Shown here: in pieces, positions 9,314-19,010 of the stretch | Layout of the letters: each line of letters starts with the position of its first letter | Numbering within the stretch: the stretch's first letter is position 1 | Source: Lunularia cruciata | Lineage: Eukaryota; Streptophyta; Marchantiopsida; Lunulariales; Lunulariaceae | Assembly (NCBI GenBank): GCA_948567375.1 | Contig: OX419762.1 | Location: forward strand, 35,383,034-35,447,033 | DNA length: 64,000 bases | Direction of reading: 5' to 3' | The notes under the pieces: model-generated | Databases searched by the model: none | The model's input: the letters and a program-made list of their open reading frames with translations, nothing else | Told to the model about the DNA's origin: nothing | Made by a program: the position numbers and the translations under genes

Positions 9314-12300
9314 TATTCCCCCGCCGCTAGTTGGTGACGTCCTCGTCGCCAATGAAGCTTCGAATTCCTTGATGACCATCTGTGCATTCTGGAGGTGAGA
9401 AAGAGGTTCCCATGTAGCATCATGAAGGGGATACCCTTTCCAAAGGACCTTGTACTCCGTATGTTGGTGACGGCCTCGTTGAATATGGCGACGCGCAAGG
9501 ATACGGTCAACTTCGTACTCCTCATGATCATTGATAGGGACAGGAAGAGGGGGAGGTTGGACTCGAGAGGAAAAGGAAGAAGGGTTAGGAACAAAGGGTT
9601 TCAACTTGGAAATATGAAAGACATGATGGATACGCATGTGACAAGGTAAGGCAAGACGATAAGCAACAGGAGAGATAATGTGGGTGATATCAAAGGGTCC
9701 TATCCAATTAGGAGCAAGTTTACGAACTTGGGTATCAAGTGGGAGAGGGAGGTTACTAGAGGATAGCATGACTTTATCACCAACTTCAAAGGTGAGATCG
9801 CGACGATGATGGTCTGCATATTGTTTTTGGCGATTCTGAGCAACAAGGAGGTGAGATTTGGCTTGTTGGAGAGATTGGGATATAGTGGTCAAGAATGTAG
9901 AAGTATGAGGAACCTGAGAGGGAGGGGGAGCAAGAAGAGAATCTGGAACAAGTGGATCTTGGCCAAAATTGAGAAAGAAGGGAGAAAATCCAGTGCTTGC
10001 CTGTTTGGAATTGTTGTAGGCAAATTCTGCAGCTGCAAGACATTCATCCCAGTTGGTATGGTGGACATTGACAAAGGCCCGCAACATATCCTCCAATGTT
10101 CGATTAGCGCGTTCGGTTTGTCCATCAGTTTGAGGATGATAGGCCGTGGACAAAGCAAGCTTGGTGCCGAGTATCTGGAAGAGTGCTTGCCAAAACTTCC
10201 CGGTAAATCGAGGATCACGATCGGAGATGAGTACATGTGGCATCCCATGATGCTTGAAGACATTGTCGAAGTAGATTTGTGCTAAGGTTGGAGCATCCAC
10301 GGTATCACAGGTTGGTGCCAAGTGGATTTGCTTACTAAGCTTATCCACAAACACCACAATTGCCGTGTGTCCTTGTTTTGTCTTTGGCAAGGATGTGATG
10401 AGATCCAAGCTCACATGCTCCCAACGAGCGGATGGAATGGCGAGTGGTTGAAGGAGTCCACTCGGCTTCTGGTTGCTGGCCTTGTTCCGTTGGCAACTTT
10501 CACATGATCGGACAAAGTCTCGAACATCTCGTGTCATGTTGGGCCACCACCATTGGCGTTGGAGGGTGCCCAAGGTCTTATCCACTCCCATGTGACCAGC
10601 TATTGGTAAATCATGGGCTTCTTGAAGGCGCACAAGTCGAAGATCACCTTTGGTTGGAACATAGATCTGGTCTGCATGGAATAAAAGGCCTTCCTTGAAG
10701 GAGAAGGTGTTGTACTCCTTGTCGCGTGCTGTTAGACGACCGTGTACCATTTGGAAGAAGGGATCTTGCTGTAGGGCTAACCGAAACTCGTTATGAATCT
10801 TGGGATCAATTGACACCGTTGTAATTGCTGCCGTGATGAGAGGAAGAGACTTCAAATCAGGTCGTCGTGATAGAGCATCAGGGATGACATGGAACCGACC
10901 TGGTTTGTACTCAAGTTTGATGTCGAACAATTGGAGTTGCTCTTCCCATCGATGATGTCGACTCTTCATGTGCTCTAGGTGTAAGGTCTGCAACAATGGC
11001 TTGTGATCAGTTCGCATGATCACTTGTTTCCCCAAGAGATAATGCCTCCATACCTTGGTGGCATATACTATTGCAAGTTGTTCCCGATCCCGAGCAGAGT
11101 AATTTCTTTCCGCTATATTTAGTCGGCGAGACACAAAGGCAATTGGATGTAGTCCATCTGGAAATTCTTGTTGCAACACAGCTCCAATTGCAAAGTTAGA
11201 AGCATCAAAATCAACCACACAAGGTAGTTGAGGATCATATGGTTGAAGAATAGGTCTTGAAGACACCATATGCTTTAACTTCTGGAATGCTTCTTCATGC
11301 TTGGTGGTCCACTGGAAGCTCGAGTTCTTTCCCAAGAGGTCAGTCAATGGTGCAGCCACGTGAGCATAATAGTGGATGAACCGTCGATAAAAACTGGCCA
11401 GTCCATTGAATGCTCGTACTTCTGTAGCATCCTTCGGGGTAGGCCAATCAGTAATGGCCTTGATCTTCTCTTCTTCCATCTTGATCCCCTCTAATGAGAT
11501 CTTATGACCCAAGAAGGTAACCTCCTTCTGCCAAAAAGCACACTTTGACTTCTTGCAGTAAAATTTCCACTGTCGTAGTCGTCTTAGGACTTCTCGCACA
11601 TGATTCACATGTTCTGCCTCTGTCCTGCTATAGATTAAGATATCATCTAAGAACACCACCACGGACCGATCTAATAGTCCCTCCAACACTCGATGCATCT
11701 GATCCATGAAGACTGCTGGAGCATTAGTGAGTCCAAAAGGTAGAACTCTCCACTCAAAATGTCCATACCTTGTGCGAAAAGCAGTCTTTTGCACGTCCTC
11801 TCCTTCAATAGGAATTTGCCAATAGCCGCTACGAAGATCCAGCTTGGAAAAGTAGCGTGCTCCACTTAGTTGATCAAGCAGGTCATCGATCCGAGGCAAG
11901 GGATATGCATTCTTCACGGTTTGCTTATTGAGCCCACGGTAATCAATACAGAAACGAAGTCCTCCATCCTTCTTTGGAACAAATAGTACCGGTGCTCCCC
12001 ACGGAGAGGTACTATGTCGTATGAAATCCTTCTCCAACAACTCTGTAAGTGTTGTTCGCAACTCCTCCAACTCCTTTGGTGAGAGCCGATAGATTGGTCT
12101 ACTCACTGGAGTACTCCCTGGCAATAACTCGATCTTGAAGGGCATACCTCGATCGGAGGGTAATCCCTTTGGCAGATCATCCAGAAACACATCTGCAAAC
12201 TCCTGAACTATCCGATCAACCATTGCTTGATGCGGCACTTGGCCCTCCTCAGATTGTTCTTGTGCAATCGGCTTGATCCACACCGCGAATACAGACTTAT

Positions 12301-12955
12301 TGTCCTCCAAAGCTTGCTCTATGGCTGCTTCATTCACAAACTTCCCTTCTAGGGACTCATCTCTCTTCCAAGCTTGCTCCATGGTTGCCTTCCTGGCAAA
12401 CTTCCCATCTTGGGACTCATCTCCCTTCCAGATTCGCTCTATGGCTACCTTCTCGACAAACTTCCCATCTTGGGACTGACTATTCTTAGGTGTCTTACTC
12501 AGAGGTGCCAGACAACCTAATCGGAAATTCCTACCTTGGTGTTGTACTTGAATTTGGTGTCGGGTCCAATCAAATTGAACCTTATGACATTCAAGCCAAG
12601 GTAGACCTAGAATGATATCATAATGTAGAGGTGCCACTACGAACCTCATACACTCCAAATACTCCTTCCCAATCTTGAAGGTAACAGGATGCAAGGTGCG
12701 GAATGCAGAACCCTTTCTACCATCCGCCATCATCAAACTACTTCCAATCACTGGCCTGATAGGAATACCCAATTCCTTTGCCACTTGCATAGACATGCAA
12801 TTCTCTGAACTTCCAGAATCAACCAAAATTCTACAACCCCGATTAGATATCATACCTTGCAAGTGAAGCAAACTTGCATAGGTTGAGCCTTCAATCCCAT
12901 TGGAACTAATCAAGCTCCCAGTAGGTGGCTCGAAATCTCCTACTGGGATTCCTCG
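9278..12955 (-). CDS. D1 pol polyprotein: protease, RT, RNase H, integrase, chromodomain
   Basis: This frame is entered by a -1 shift from gag at 12955 and is open for 1225 codons. The stretch with a potential TTG start at 12913 has 1211. Numbering from 12913: protease VDSGSS (31-36); three 20-residue tandem repeats (147-206); RT about 270-470 with LPFGLTNAP and catalytic FLDD (421-424); RNase H about 565-685 with D570 and TDHKPL; integrase zinc site with H774, C804 and C807; catalytic D837, D898 and E934; GPF-type module; chromodomain about 1132-1185 ([19 protein letters not shown]). It encodes the enzymes for reverse transcription and integration, and the chromodomain probably directs insertion to marked chromatin. 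No key residue is missing. The stop falls inside the 3' LTR. Confidence 0.96.
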   Translation of the reverse strand, partial: RGIPVGDFEPPTGSLISSNGIEGSTYASLLHLQGMISNRGCRILVDSGSSENCMSMQVAKELGIPIRPVIGSSLMMADGRKGSAFRTLHPVTFKIGKEYLECMRFVVAPLHYDIILGLPWLECHKVQFDWTRHQIQVQHQGRNFRLGCLAPLSKTPKNSQSQDGKFVEKVAIERIWKGDESQDGKFARKATMEQAWKRDESLEGKFVNEAAIEQALEDNKSVFAVWIKPIAQEQSEEGQVPHQAMVDRIVQEFADVFLDDLPKGLPSDRGMPFKIELLPGSTPVSRPIYRLSPKELEELRTTLTELLEKDFIRHSTSPWGAPVLFVPKKDGGLRFCIDYRGLNKQTVKNAYPLPRIDDLLDQLSGARYFSKLDLRSGYWQIPIEGEDVQKTAFRTRYGHFEWRVLPFGLTNAPAVFMDQMHRVLEGLLDRSVVVFLDDILIYSRTEAEHVNHVREVLRRLRQWKFYCKKSKCAFWQKEVTFLGHKISLEGIKMEEEKIKAITDWPTPKDATEVRAFNGLASFYRRFIHYYAHVAAPLTDLLGKNSSFQWTTKHEEAFQKLKHMVSSRPILQPYDPQLPCVVDFDASNFAIGAVLQQEFPDGLHPIAFVSRRLNIAERNYSARDREQLAIVYATKVWRHYLLGKQVIMRTDHKPLLQTLHLEHMKSRHHRWEEQLQLFDIKLEYKPGRFHVIPDALSRRPDLKSLPLITAAITTVSIDPKIHNEFRLALQQDPFFQMVHGRLTARDKEYNTFSFKEGLLFHADQIYVPTKGDLRLVRLQEAHDLPIAGHMGVDKTLGTLQRQWWWPNMTRDVRDFVRSCESCQRNKASNQKPSGLLQPLAIPSARWEHVSLDLITSLPKTKQGHTAIVVFVDKLSKQIHLAPTCDTVDAPTLAQIYFDNVFKHHGMPHVLISDRDPRFTGKFWQALFQILGTKLALSTAYHPQTDGQTERANRTLEDMLRAFVNVHHTNWDECLAAAEFAYNNSKQASTGFSPFFLNFGQDPLVPDSLLAPPPSQVPHTSTFLTTISQSLQQAKSHLLVAQNRQKQYADHHRRDLTFEVGDKVMLSSSNLPLPLDTQVRKLAPNWIGPFDITHIISPVAYRLALPCHMRIHHVFHISKLKPFVPNPSSFSSRVQPPPLPVPINDHEEYEVDRILARRHIQRGRHQHTEYKVLWKGYPLHDATWEPLSHLQNAQMVIKEFEASLATRTSPTSGGGICNNMEFSDEVS
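9314..9330 (-). promoter_or_regulatory. Polypurine tract of D1
   Basis: The minus strand reads GCGGCGGGGGAATA immediately before the 3' LTR. The tract lies within the pol coding frame, which continues into the LTR. Confidence 0.65.
12296..12475 (-). repeat. Three tandem 60-bp repeats in D1 pol between protease and RT
   Basis: The encoded 20-residue unit begins SQDGKF, SQDGKF and SLEGKF in succession. At the DNA level the plus strand repeats AAACTTCCCATCTTGGGACT-like blocks. Copy D2 has only about one and a half units here (34219-34310), so the number varies within the family. Confidence 0.8.
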
Positions 12956-12961
12956 TTTCCC
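12917..12961 (-). promoter_or_regulatory. -1 programmed frameshift signal between gag and pol of D1
   Basis: In minus orientation the heptamer G GGA AAC (plus 12961-12955) is in the gag frame as X XXY YYZ. After a 7-nt spacer a perfect 9-bp stem follows, CCCAGTAGG (12947-12939) with CCTACTGGG (12925-12917), enclosing a 13-nt loop. The gag stop TAG (12942-12940) lies inside the 5' arm. A shift at the heptamer enters the pol frame exactly. The pol frame has a TGA just upstream of this point, so pol can only be reached by shifting or by separate initiation. This explains how a Gag-Pol fusion could be made in a limited amount. Confidence 0.85.
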
Positions 12962-13839
12962 GGATCATTCCGCTCCACGACCTCCACTTGGGCAACTTGT
13001 CGAGGTTGTCCATTCTTGAGTGGACATTCAGCAATGCGATGCCCCAACTGGCGACAATAAAAGCAACCTCCATTTTGTCGTAATCTTTCTCTATCTGCTG
13101 TGCCAAGTGGTCTTCGCTGGATAGCATCAATCTCCATTGGTACCGGTTCTTCCACTCGTGGTACAGGTAGGTTTTGTGTAGGTCGAGGTCGAGACCAAGT
13201 TGTTGCAACTAAGGAATCAAAACGCTCAGCCAATTGCATGGCTTCTTCTACGTTCTGTGGCTCTCGCATGGTCACCTCCAATCTGGTTCGTGACTTCAAT
13301 CCTCGCACAAATCGATCCTGAACTTCACCTTCTTGGATATCTGGAATTTGCATGATGATATTTTGAAATTGTGTGATGTAGCTTCTCACCGAACCAATCT
13401 GCCTCAACTCTGCCAATTTATCTCGTGCAGCTCGGGTGGCATTTATAGTCTGAAATCGACCAAGTATTGCATCCTTGAATTCTGCCCATGTCAAAATTGG
13501 TGTAACAATTTGTCGTTCAGCTCTTTCTACTCGGAATCGCCACCAAAGTTTTGCCACGCCATCCAACTGGCTAGAAGCCAAGAGAATTTGTTTCCGCTCG
13601 TCTTGAAGATTGGTGGCTTCAAAGTAACGTTCACAGTCAAACACAAAATTTTCCACTGTGCCTGGAACATTCTTGCCTTCAAACACCTTGGGTTTCAGAA
13701 ATCGAATGCGATCTTCTCCATCTCGAACTGGCGCTCTGTCTATATGTTCTCGTCGTTGCTGGTCTCGTTCATCCAACAATCGAGTAAGATGCTCGATTTG
13801 TTGTTGCATTGCAAGGATAACATCCGGTATTGCGGCCAT
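12940..13839 (-). CDS. D1 gag polyprotein
   Basis: An intact 299-codon frame starts at ATG 13839, the first ATG that opens the long frame after the leader. The N-terminus is predicted coiled-coil-like (repeated Q, E, R and L around residues 8-35). The central part carries the plant retrotransposon gag core ([22 protein letters not shown]), and one CCHC zinc knuckle lies at about residues 259-272 ([14 protein letters not shown]). Gag assembles the virus-like particle and the zinc knuckle binds element RNA. The frame ends at TAG 12940-12942, just after the slippery heptamer. A decayed homologue in D2 occupies 32855-33763. Confidence 0.95.
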   Translation of the reverse strand: MAAIPDVILAMQQQIEHLTRLLDERDQQRREHIDRAPVRDGEDRIRFLKPKVFEGKNVPGTVENFVFDCERYFEATNLQDERKQILLASSQLDGVAKLWWRFRVERAERQIVTPILTWAEFKDAILGRFQTINATRAARDKLAELRQIGSVRSYITQFQNIIMQIPDIQEGEVQDRFVRGLKSRTRLEVTMREPQNVEEAMQLAERFDSLVATTWSRPRPTQNLPVPRVEEPVPMEIDAIQRRPLGTADRERLRQNGGCFYCRQLGHRIAECPLKNGQPRQVAQVEVVERNDPGNEESQ

Positions 13840-14097
13840 TGCTACTACCCTAATCCACTACCCTCAATTTATCTAGTTGATTAACACATAGATACAACAC
13901 GTCCACCGTTCTCCATAAGTCACAACTGGAAGTATCAAGGGTTCCTCTGACACGGTGATCATATGTAGAAAATCCTACCCAAAGCGTGAGGTGATGAACT
14001 GTGTGAAACGATGCTTTGGTAATATCTGGACATGAAAGTCCCAATGGTTTGGCGGAAGTGGATTTGGTGGTCCATAAATTCCATCCATCCCATTCTT

Positions 14098-14109
14098 GCT
14101 CTGATACCA
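14098..14109 (-). other. Primer-binding site of D1 (initiator tRNA-Met)
   Basis: The minus strand reads TGGTATCAGAGC one base after the 5' LTR. This is the standard plant initiator tRNA-Met primer site. The untranslated leader then runs to the gag ATG at 13839 (13840-14110). Confidence 0.92.
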
Positions 14110-14110
14110 A

Positions 14111-14533
14111 TGTAAAAGACCGAAACCGAGGAGAGAAATAGGAGAATGGAAATTCACATTGGGACACTTGAATGAGGGAAAACTCCGAATGCCTAGCATG
14201 AGCTTTGGCCTTGGTATTTATAGGTATCATACAAGTCCCTTGAAGCTTCTCAAGAAGCTTCCTTGAGCCGCTTTCTTGGAGTGCAAGCCAAGTTAACTAG
14301 GAAGCTTCTCAAGAAGCTTCCTTCTAGAAGCCGCCTACTTGGCGTGCAAGCTAAGCTAGTTAGAAGCTTCTAGAAGCTTCCTTCTAGAAGCTACCTGCTT
14401 AGGGCGCAAGTTAACTAGTTAGGAAGCTTCCTAAGAAGCTTCTTAGATGCTTCTAGAATATTCTAGGCTATTTTGTCTTATTCTCTACTTCGTAAGCTCA
14501 ACTAACTTCGTCACTAAACTCCATATTGTTACA
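14111..14533 (-). repeat. 5' LTR of D1
   Basis: Same sequence as 8891-9313 with a single difference. Its inner end is one base from the primer-binding site at 14098-14109. As the upstream LTR it would supply the promoter for the element transcript. Confidence 0.95.
14215..14463 (-). promoter_or_regulatory. D1 LTR promoter: TATA box with heat-shock-element-like array
   Basis: On the minus strand TATAAATA (14222-14215) is preceded by repeated GAAGCTTC palindromes at plus positions 14242, 14254, 14301, 14313, 14363, 14373, 14423 and 14435, and by TTCtaGAA units. The stretch 14363-14380 reads GAAgcTTCtaGAAgcTTC, four contiguous alternating pentamers. The stretch 14451-14463 reads TTCtaGAAtaTTC. 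Alternating GAAnn/nnTTC pentamers are the consensus bound by heat-shock factor. Heat responsiveness is an inference from these motifs. The palindromes could also act as hairpins or other sites. Confidence 0.65.
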
Positions 14534-14538
14534 ATGGG

Positions 14539-14923
14539 TGACATGTCATTTCTGATCCTATCTGGTTGGTCAAACCATCTTTGACAAAAGGGAATCTTTA
14601 GGGAATCTTGTAGGAATCTCCAAATTGCATGGGTGAAGTATCATCGGAAAGCTTTCAACAAGAAAAAATTGGGGGGAGGTAAGGCAAGACTTTTCTTTGT
14701 TGGGGAGGAGGTGTTTAAACTTTTTAGGCCTAATTCTTCCATTTAGGCCTCCAAAATTAGTTATGAAGTTTCTAAGCTATTTTTGGCTCTTGCTCTATTA
14801 GTAGAAGTACTCTTTTGGTGACACCTCTATCTGAACTACCTAGCCCATCATACATAACATCCTTCAAGATGTTATCAAGCCAATTTTCAACTCTAGATGA
14901 TATGTCTAACTATTGGTATTACA
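14539..14923 (-). repeat. Family E LTR (copy E'), 5' portion
   Basis: On the minus strand it begins TGTAATACCAATAG at 14923 and matches the E LTR (38680-39417) up to the point where D1 inserted. Together with 8683-8890 it makes one LTR of about 600 bp. Bases 14534-14538 (ATGGG) are the right copy of the D1 target duplication. The following 182 bases (14924-15105) show no recognisable gene or repeat boundary. Confidence 0.75.
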
Positions 14924-15105
14924 CATCACTCCTCATTTGGCATCCCACATTTTATATGGGCAAGCAACAGGTTGACCTTTACATTGCCTTTTGTATCATA
15001 CACCCATAATTGGTGAGGACTATCCAAATGGCTTATTCTCAATCCCCTACTTCTCTTATACTAGTGGATCACCTTGTAGGAAGGGGCAACTCAATGGAAG
15101 ATGCA

Positions 15106-15855
15106 TGTAATCGTCCAAGGATAGGAGACTTTAAGAGAAATATAGAAGAAGAAACATACGATTTCACACTCAACTTCTGATGCTCCCAAAGGAGCACTGT
15201 GACTATATTTTATAGCATAGGGAACTTCTCCAAAGGAAGCTCCACCCTTGGATATAGATACATGGATTGGTGATATGTCAACAATCTCTACCCTTAGATT
15301 AGTTGCATCCATGGATGACATGTTGGTTATGATCCTATTTGGCTGGTCAAACCCTCTTCGACCAAAGGGAATCTTTAAGGAATATTCCTAAGGGAATCTT
15401 CCAATTGTGTGGATGAGTTACTATTGGAAGGCTCTAGATGAGACAAACATGGGGGAGGGAAGGCGAGTTTATTTTTTTCGGAGTGGAAAATTTGCATATT
15501 TTTTAGGCCTAATTCATCTGTTTAGGCATCCCAAATTGGCTCAAAAGTTTCTAGGCTATTTTGACTCCTACTTTATTAGTAAAATTCCTATTTTGGTGAC
15601 AATTCTATTTGATTTAACTAGCTCATCATGTATAACATCCTTTTGGATATTACAAAGCCAATTTTCACCTCTAGATGATATGTCTAGCTTTTGGTATTAT
15701 AAATTCAGGCTATTTTGGTTCTTGCACTATTAGTAGAAGTACTCTTTTGGTGAAACTTTTTTTTGATCTACCTAACCTATCATACATAATATCCTTCCAG
15801 ATGTTACCAAACCAATTTTCACCTCTAGCTAATATGTCTAGCTATTAGTATTACA
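15106..15855 (-). repeat. Solo LTR of family E
   Basis: A 750-bp LTR bounded by TG (15106) and CA (15855), matching family E on the minus strand. It includes the internal duplication seen in 38680-39417 (second unit starting near 15690). No primer site or internal region adjoins it. The flanking pentamers ATGCA (15101-15105) and ATGCC (15856-15860) match at four of five bases, as expected for an aged target duplication left after LTR-LTR recombination. Confidence 0.7.
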
Positions 15856-18800
15856 ATGCCCCTCCATTTGTCTCCCCTATCCCTCATCTTCATGTCACAA
15901 ATGCTCCAACTTGGACTTTATTCCCATCCCTAATGCTTTTTCCATCCCCACATGATTTGTCACTTCCACTTCCCTTGGCACATCCTTATATTCCACCCCA
16001 ACAACATCCCACATAGTCTTATCCAAATTGTCTTTGGTAGGGATTGGCCTTGCCTAACACAAGGGAAGATCTCATTGTTTGTTTTATGCAGGCAAAGGAG
16101 CTTCTATTCTTACTCCTTAGACCCCTTTCATATTTGTGTAGTATTTCTATAAGCTCCCCCCAACTCATACACTTGGTTACACACTTTGGACCTATCCAAG
16201 CATTCCTACCAAGTTTGCCGCAACCAAGGATATATAACAAGATTCCACTACCTTTAAGTCTTCTCATGTTATCCAAACTATCCCTCCTACTACATGTTAT
16301 TTTGGTTGATGACCATAAGAGAGATGTCTTCACTTGAACGTTGTTGGCTTTTCTCCCTAATGGACATTATTGCTTCTAATCCATGGAGCTGCTTTGGACC
16401 AACAAGAGACTACCTCTAGGATTCATAGGTTCATGAGAGGAGATTGAGCAGCCCTCCATGGGGATTACAACATTAGGCCCCAAGCCATAGAGTAAAGTCT
16501 CCTTAGCCACACAATTTACCTTGAGAGCATCACTGCCTCCATCAATCCTTGATGTTACATCAAATAGGGATGTATAGGTGGGTAGTCCAAGCGCTCTCAT
16601 CCTCTTGGCCAAAATTCTTCTCCTTTAAGACTTTATTGAACCTATAGATCCTACATCCACCTTCCTATAAGGACATACAACCATATGAGGAGTTACAATT
16701 GATAGAGTCCTTCTTTGCCCATGCCCTACTCCACTCTTGGTGTTTCTTAGCAAGGTGGGCCATATGGCTAGTTTTTGAGCACGTACAAGATTGCTTCTCC
16801 CCATACGCTCTAGATTTGGGTTTTCCTCTTCTCTTTGCATTTTGTTAAAATATTACCTTTGGTCATATGCCCCTTGGAGTAGCTCATCTATTTGGAACTT
16901 CTTTTCTCCTTGCTCTTGCAAATATTTGTGCATCCGATTGCCATTGGGGATATTTTATTTGCATTTTCTAACTTGCACTATGTCCTTACAATTGTGGTAT
17001 TCTTTATTTTTTACTTCTTGTCTCTCCATCAATTTGCTATTCTAGGGGATTTTGAGATGATTATTGCATACATTTGAGCATCCTTGGACATTCATTTGGG
17101 TTGAGTGGTGGTCCAAGTTGATATCTCCACTACCTTTAATACCATCTTTTCTCCAACATTATTTTGTGCTCTTTGCTCAACTATAGATCTGATCCCTTCC
17201 TTGATCTCCCTTTGTCTATAATTTGTATACTACCTCTGTAACCCTACAAGAGAGTTCTCATAGTTGAAATCAGTCAACAACACATGACAAGGGGGTCCAC
17301 TAGGAGGTCTCTATGTGCCATAGTGCATCATATAGCTTTACTACAATAGTAGCTTTCCCATCTTGTCTTTTCCCATTCATCTTTGATGACTCTCATATTG
17401 TGGGCCCTTCAGAGGATGTAGTTAACATGATGTTTGCTCTCATACTTAGCTTAGAGGTCTTGGGTTTACAAGTCCAAACTAATAAATGGAAGTTCTTAAG
17501 CTCATGCACAGTCCTCACTCCCTTTGACTTCTCACCAAGATTCCAATTCCTTATAGGTGGTTTGAGAGTTTTGGGCTCTCCTTTGGGATAGGAGGACTTT
17601 TGTAGTTTGTTTATATCAGACATCTTAGTATAAGCCATAGTCCATACTCACTTCTTCTTGGGTTAAAGAATACCCATATGGTTTATTCTATTCTTAGTTG
17701 ATTTTACATCCCAAGGGCTCCATATTTGGCATAGATATTCCTACCTACAAAGGTACTATTTCCACATTTACAAATGTTTGATAGTATTATATGCCATACT
17801 TTCTCCACTTTTCTAGGGCCACATATGATTCCACAACTATCAATAGTAGGTAGTAGGTAGTAGATAGCTCTACTTTTAGTCATGGGCAGATGCAGTCTCA
17901 TAAGGCAAGAGGCCACAACAACATTGTTATATATTGGAGCATGGGCTCTAGTGGTCCCTTGTTTAGTAGACCGGTTCTTACATGTGGATCATCCTTCTCT
18001 ATAGGGACCTATCACAACAATGAATTCAAGCACTTGCACCTTCCAAGCATATTTTTGATTGGCTCATGACTTATTTCCATGCTTTGCACACATGTGATTC
18101 CTTGAGTTTATTGACTTTGCATCCCTAGACTTTAAGAAGCTCCATGCATACCTCAATGAGCATATGCACACTTATACACTTACTAGTATCTTCAATGATC
18201 TGCCTCTACTTGGCTTAGCTAGGATCTACTCTTGTGGGGTGAAGTGTCTTGAGCCTAGCTCTAGGCTTTACCCTTGATTGATAACTTTTGTTTCACTTTT
18301 GAGCAGTTTTACACAACACTTCAATTGAGGTTGGGTCTCTCATATCCATCTCTCATAGGATTTTTGGACCAATGCACATGTGGTTCCCCTTATGACAAGT
18401 AGGGGATACACTCTCTATGATATGCAATAGGTGGGAAGCACACCAAAGTCCATGATGTAGTTTGTGATATATTGTAATATATTATGAGCTACAAGGGCAA
18501 GTTCAAATTGAGCGACGGTTAGATCTACCAAGACCAAGTATTTGTCAGGTGCAAGCAGATGTAGTTACATTTAAGGATGGTCACCACACCTTGCTTGATG
18601 TGGTGGTCTCAAACCCTCCACAAGCAAAGTCCTTAATACCAGTAGGCATATATGCAGGAGCAGCCATGATATTGTCTCTAGGGGCAAGGAGGACCAATAC
18701 ATGCTCTAGCTACCCTTGGATACCTTTGTCTCTCTAGCGATTTAGATTTTTGGGCAACAATATCACCATTTTGATGGTCTCCTCAGAAATGCAACTTGAG

Positions 18801-19010
18801 GTTTTGTGCAAAGGAGAGGGGCACTAGTTTTCTCTCTAGTCATGCTCACATCCTGTTACTAATAATACGCATCAGTCACTTTGCAATGAGTTCAAGTGTT
18901 GGCCAACGAGCTGGCGCATTAGGCACACCCAACACTTCTAGGGTACTCCCTTCGAACTTACCATACATACCATTTGAGGACCTCTACCACCGGGTTCAAG
19001 ATTAGACCAC
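15856..19010 (-). pseudogene. Unidentified, heavily decayed minus-strand coding remnant
   Basis: I do not recognise this. The minus strand contains several stretches that read like protein but are broken by stops, for example peptides encoded at 18700-18550 (NIMAAPAYMPTGIKDFACGG), 17916-17704, 17638-17393, 16840-16625 and 16333-16019. Many breaks are TAG or TGA where Trp, Gln or Arg codons might have stood. No retroelement motif (DSGA, YxDD, zinc knuckle) is visible. It could be an old gag or an unrelated transposon. It lies upstream of the family E solo LTR on the same strand. Confidence 0.3.

Larger units (their letters stand above)
8891..14533 (-). mobile_element. Full-length Ty3/gypsy chromovirus D1, apparently intact
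   Basis: The element is 5643 bp with two 423-bp LTRs that differ at only one position (C at 8986, T at 14206). It is flanked by the perfect 5-bp target duplication ATGGG (8886-8890 and 14534-14538). On the minus strand the order is 5' LTR, tRNA-Met primer site, gag, -1 frameshift signal, pol (protease, RT, RNase H, integrase, chromodomain), polypurine tract and 3' LTR. Both reading frames are uninterrupted. It sits inside an older family E LTR. At a typical plant substitution rate near 1e-8 per site per year, one LTR difference implies an insertion on the order of 0.1 million years old. The rate is an assumption. Confidence 0.96.

Noticed and set aside
9806-10285. Plus-strand frame of 159 codons
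   Set aside because: It is the antisense shadow of the intact D1 pol integrase region on the minus strand.
13333-13884. Plus-strand frame of 183 codons
   Set aside because: Antisense shadow of D1 gag. No motif, and the mirrored frame in D2 is likewise antisense to gag.
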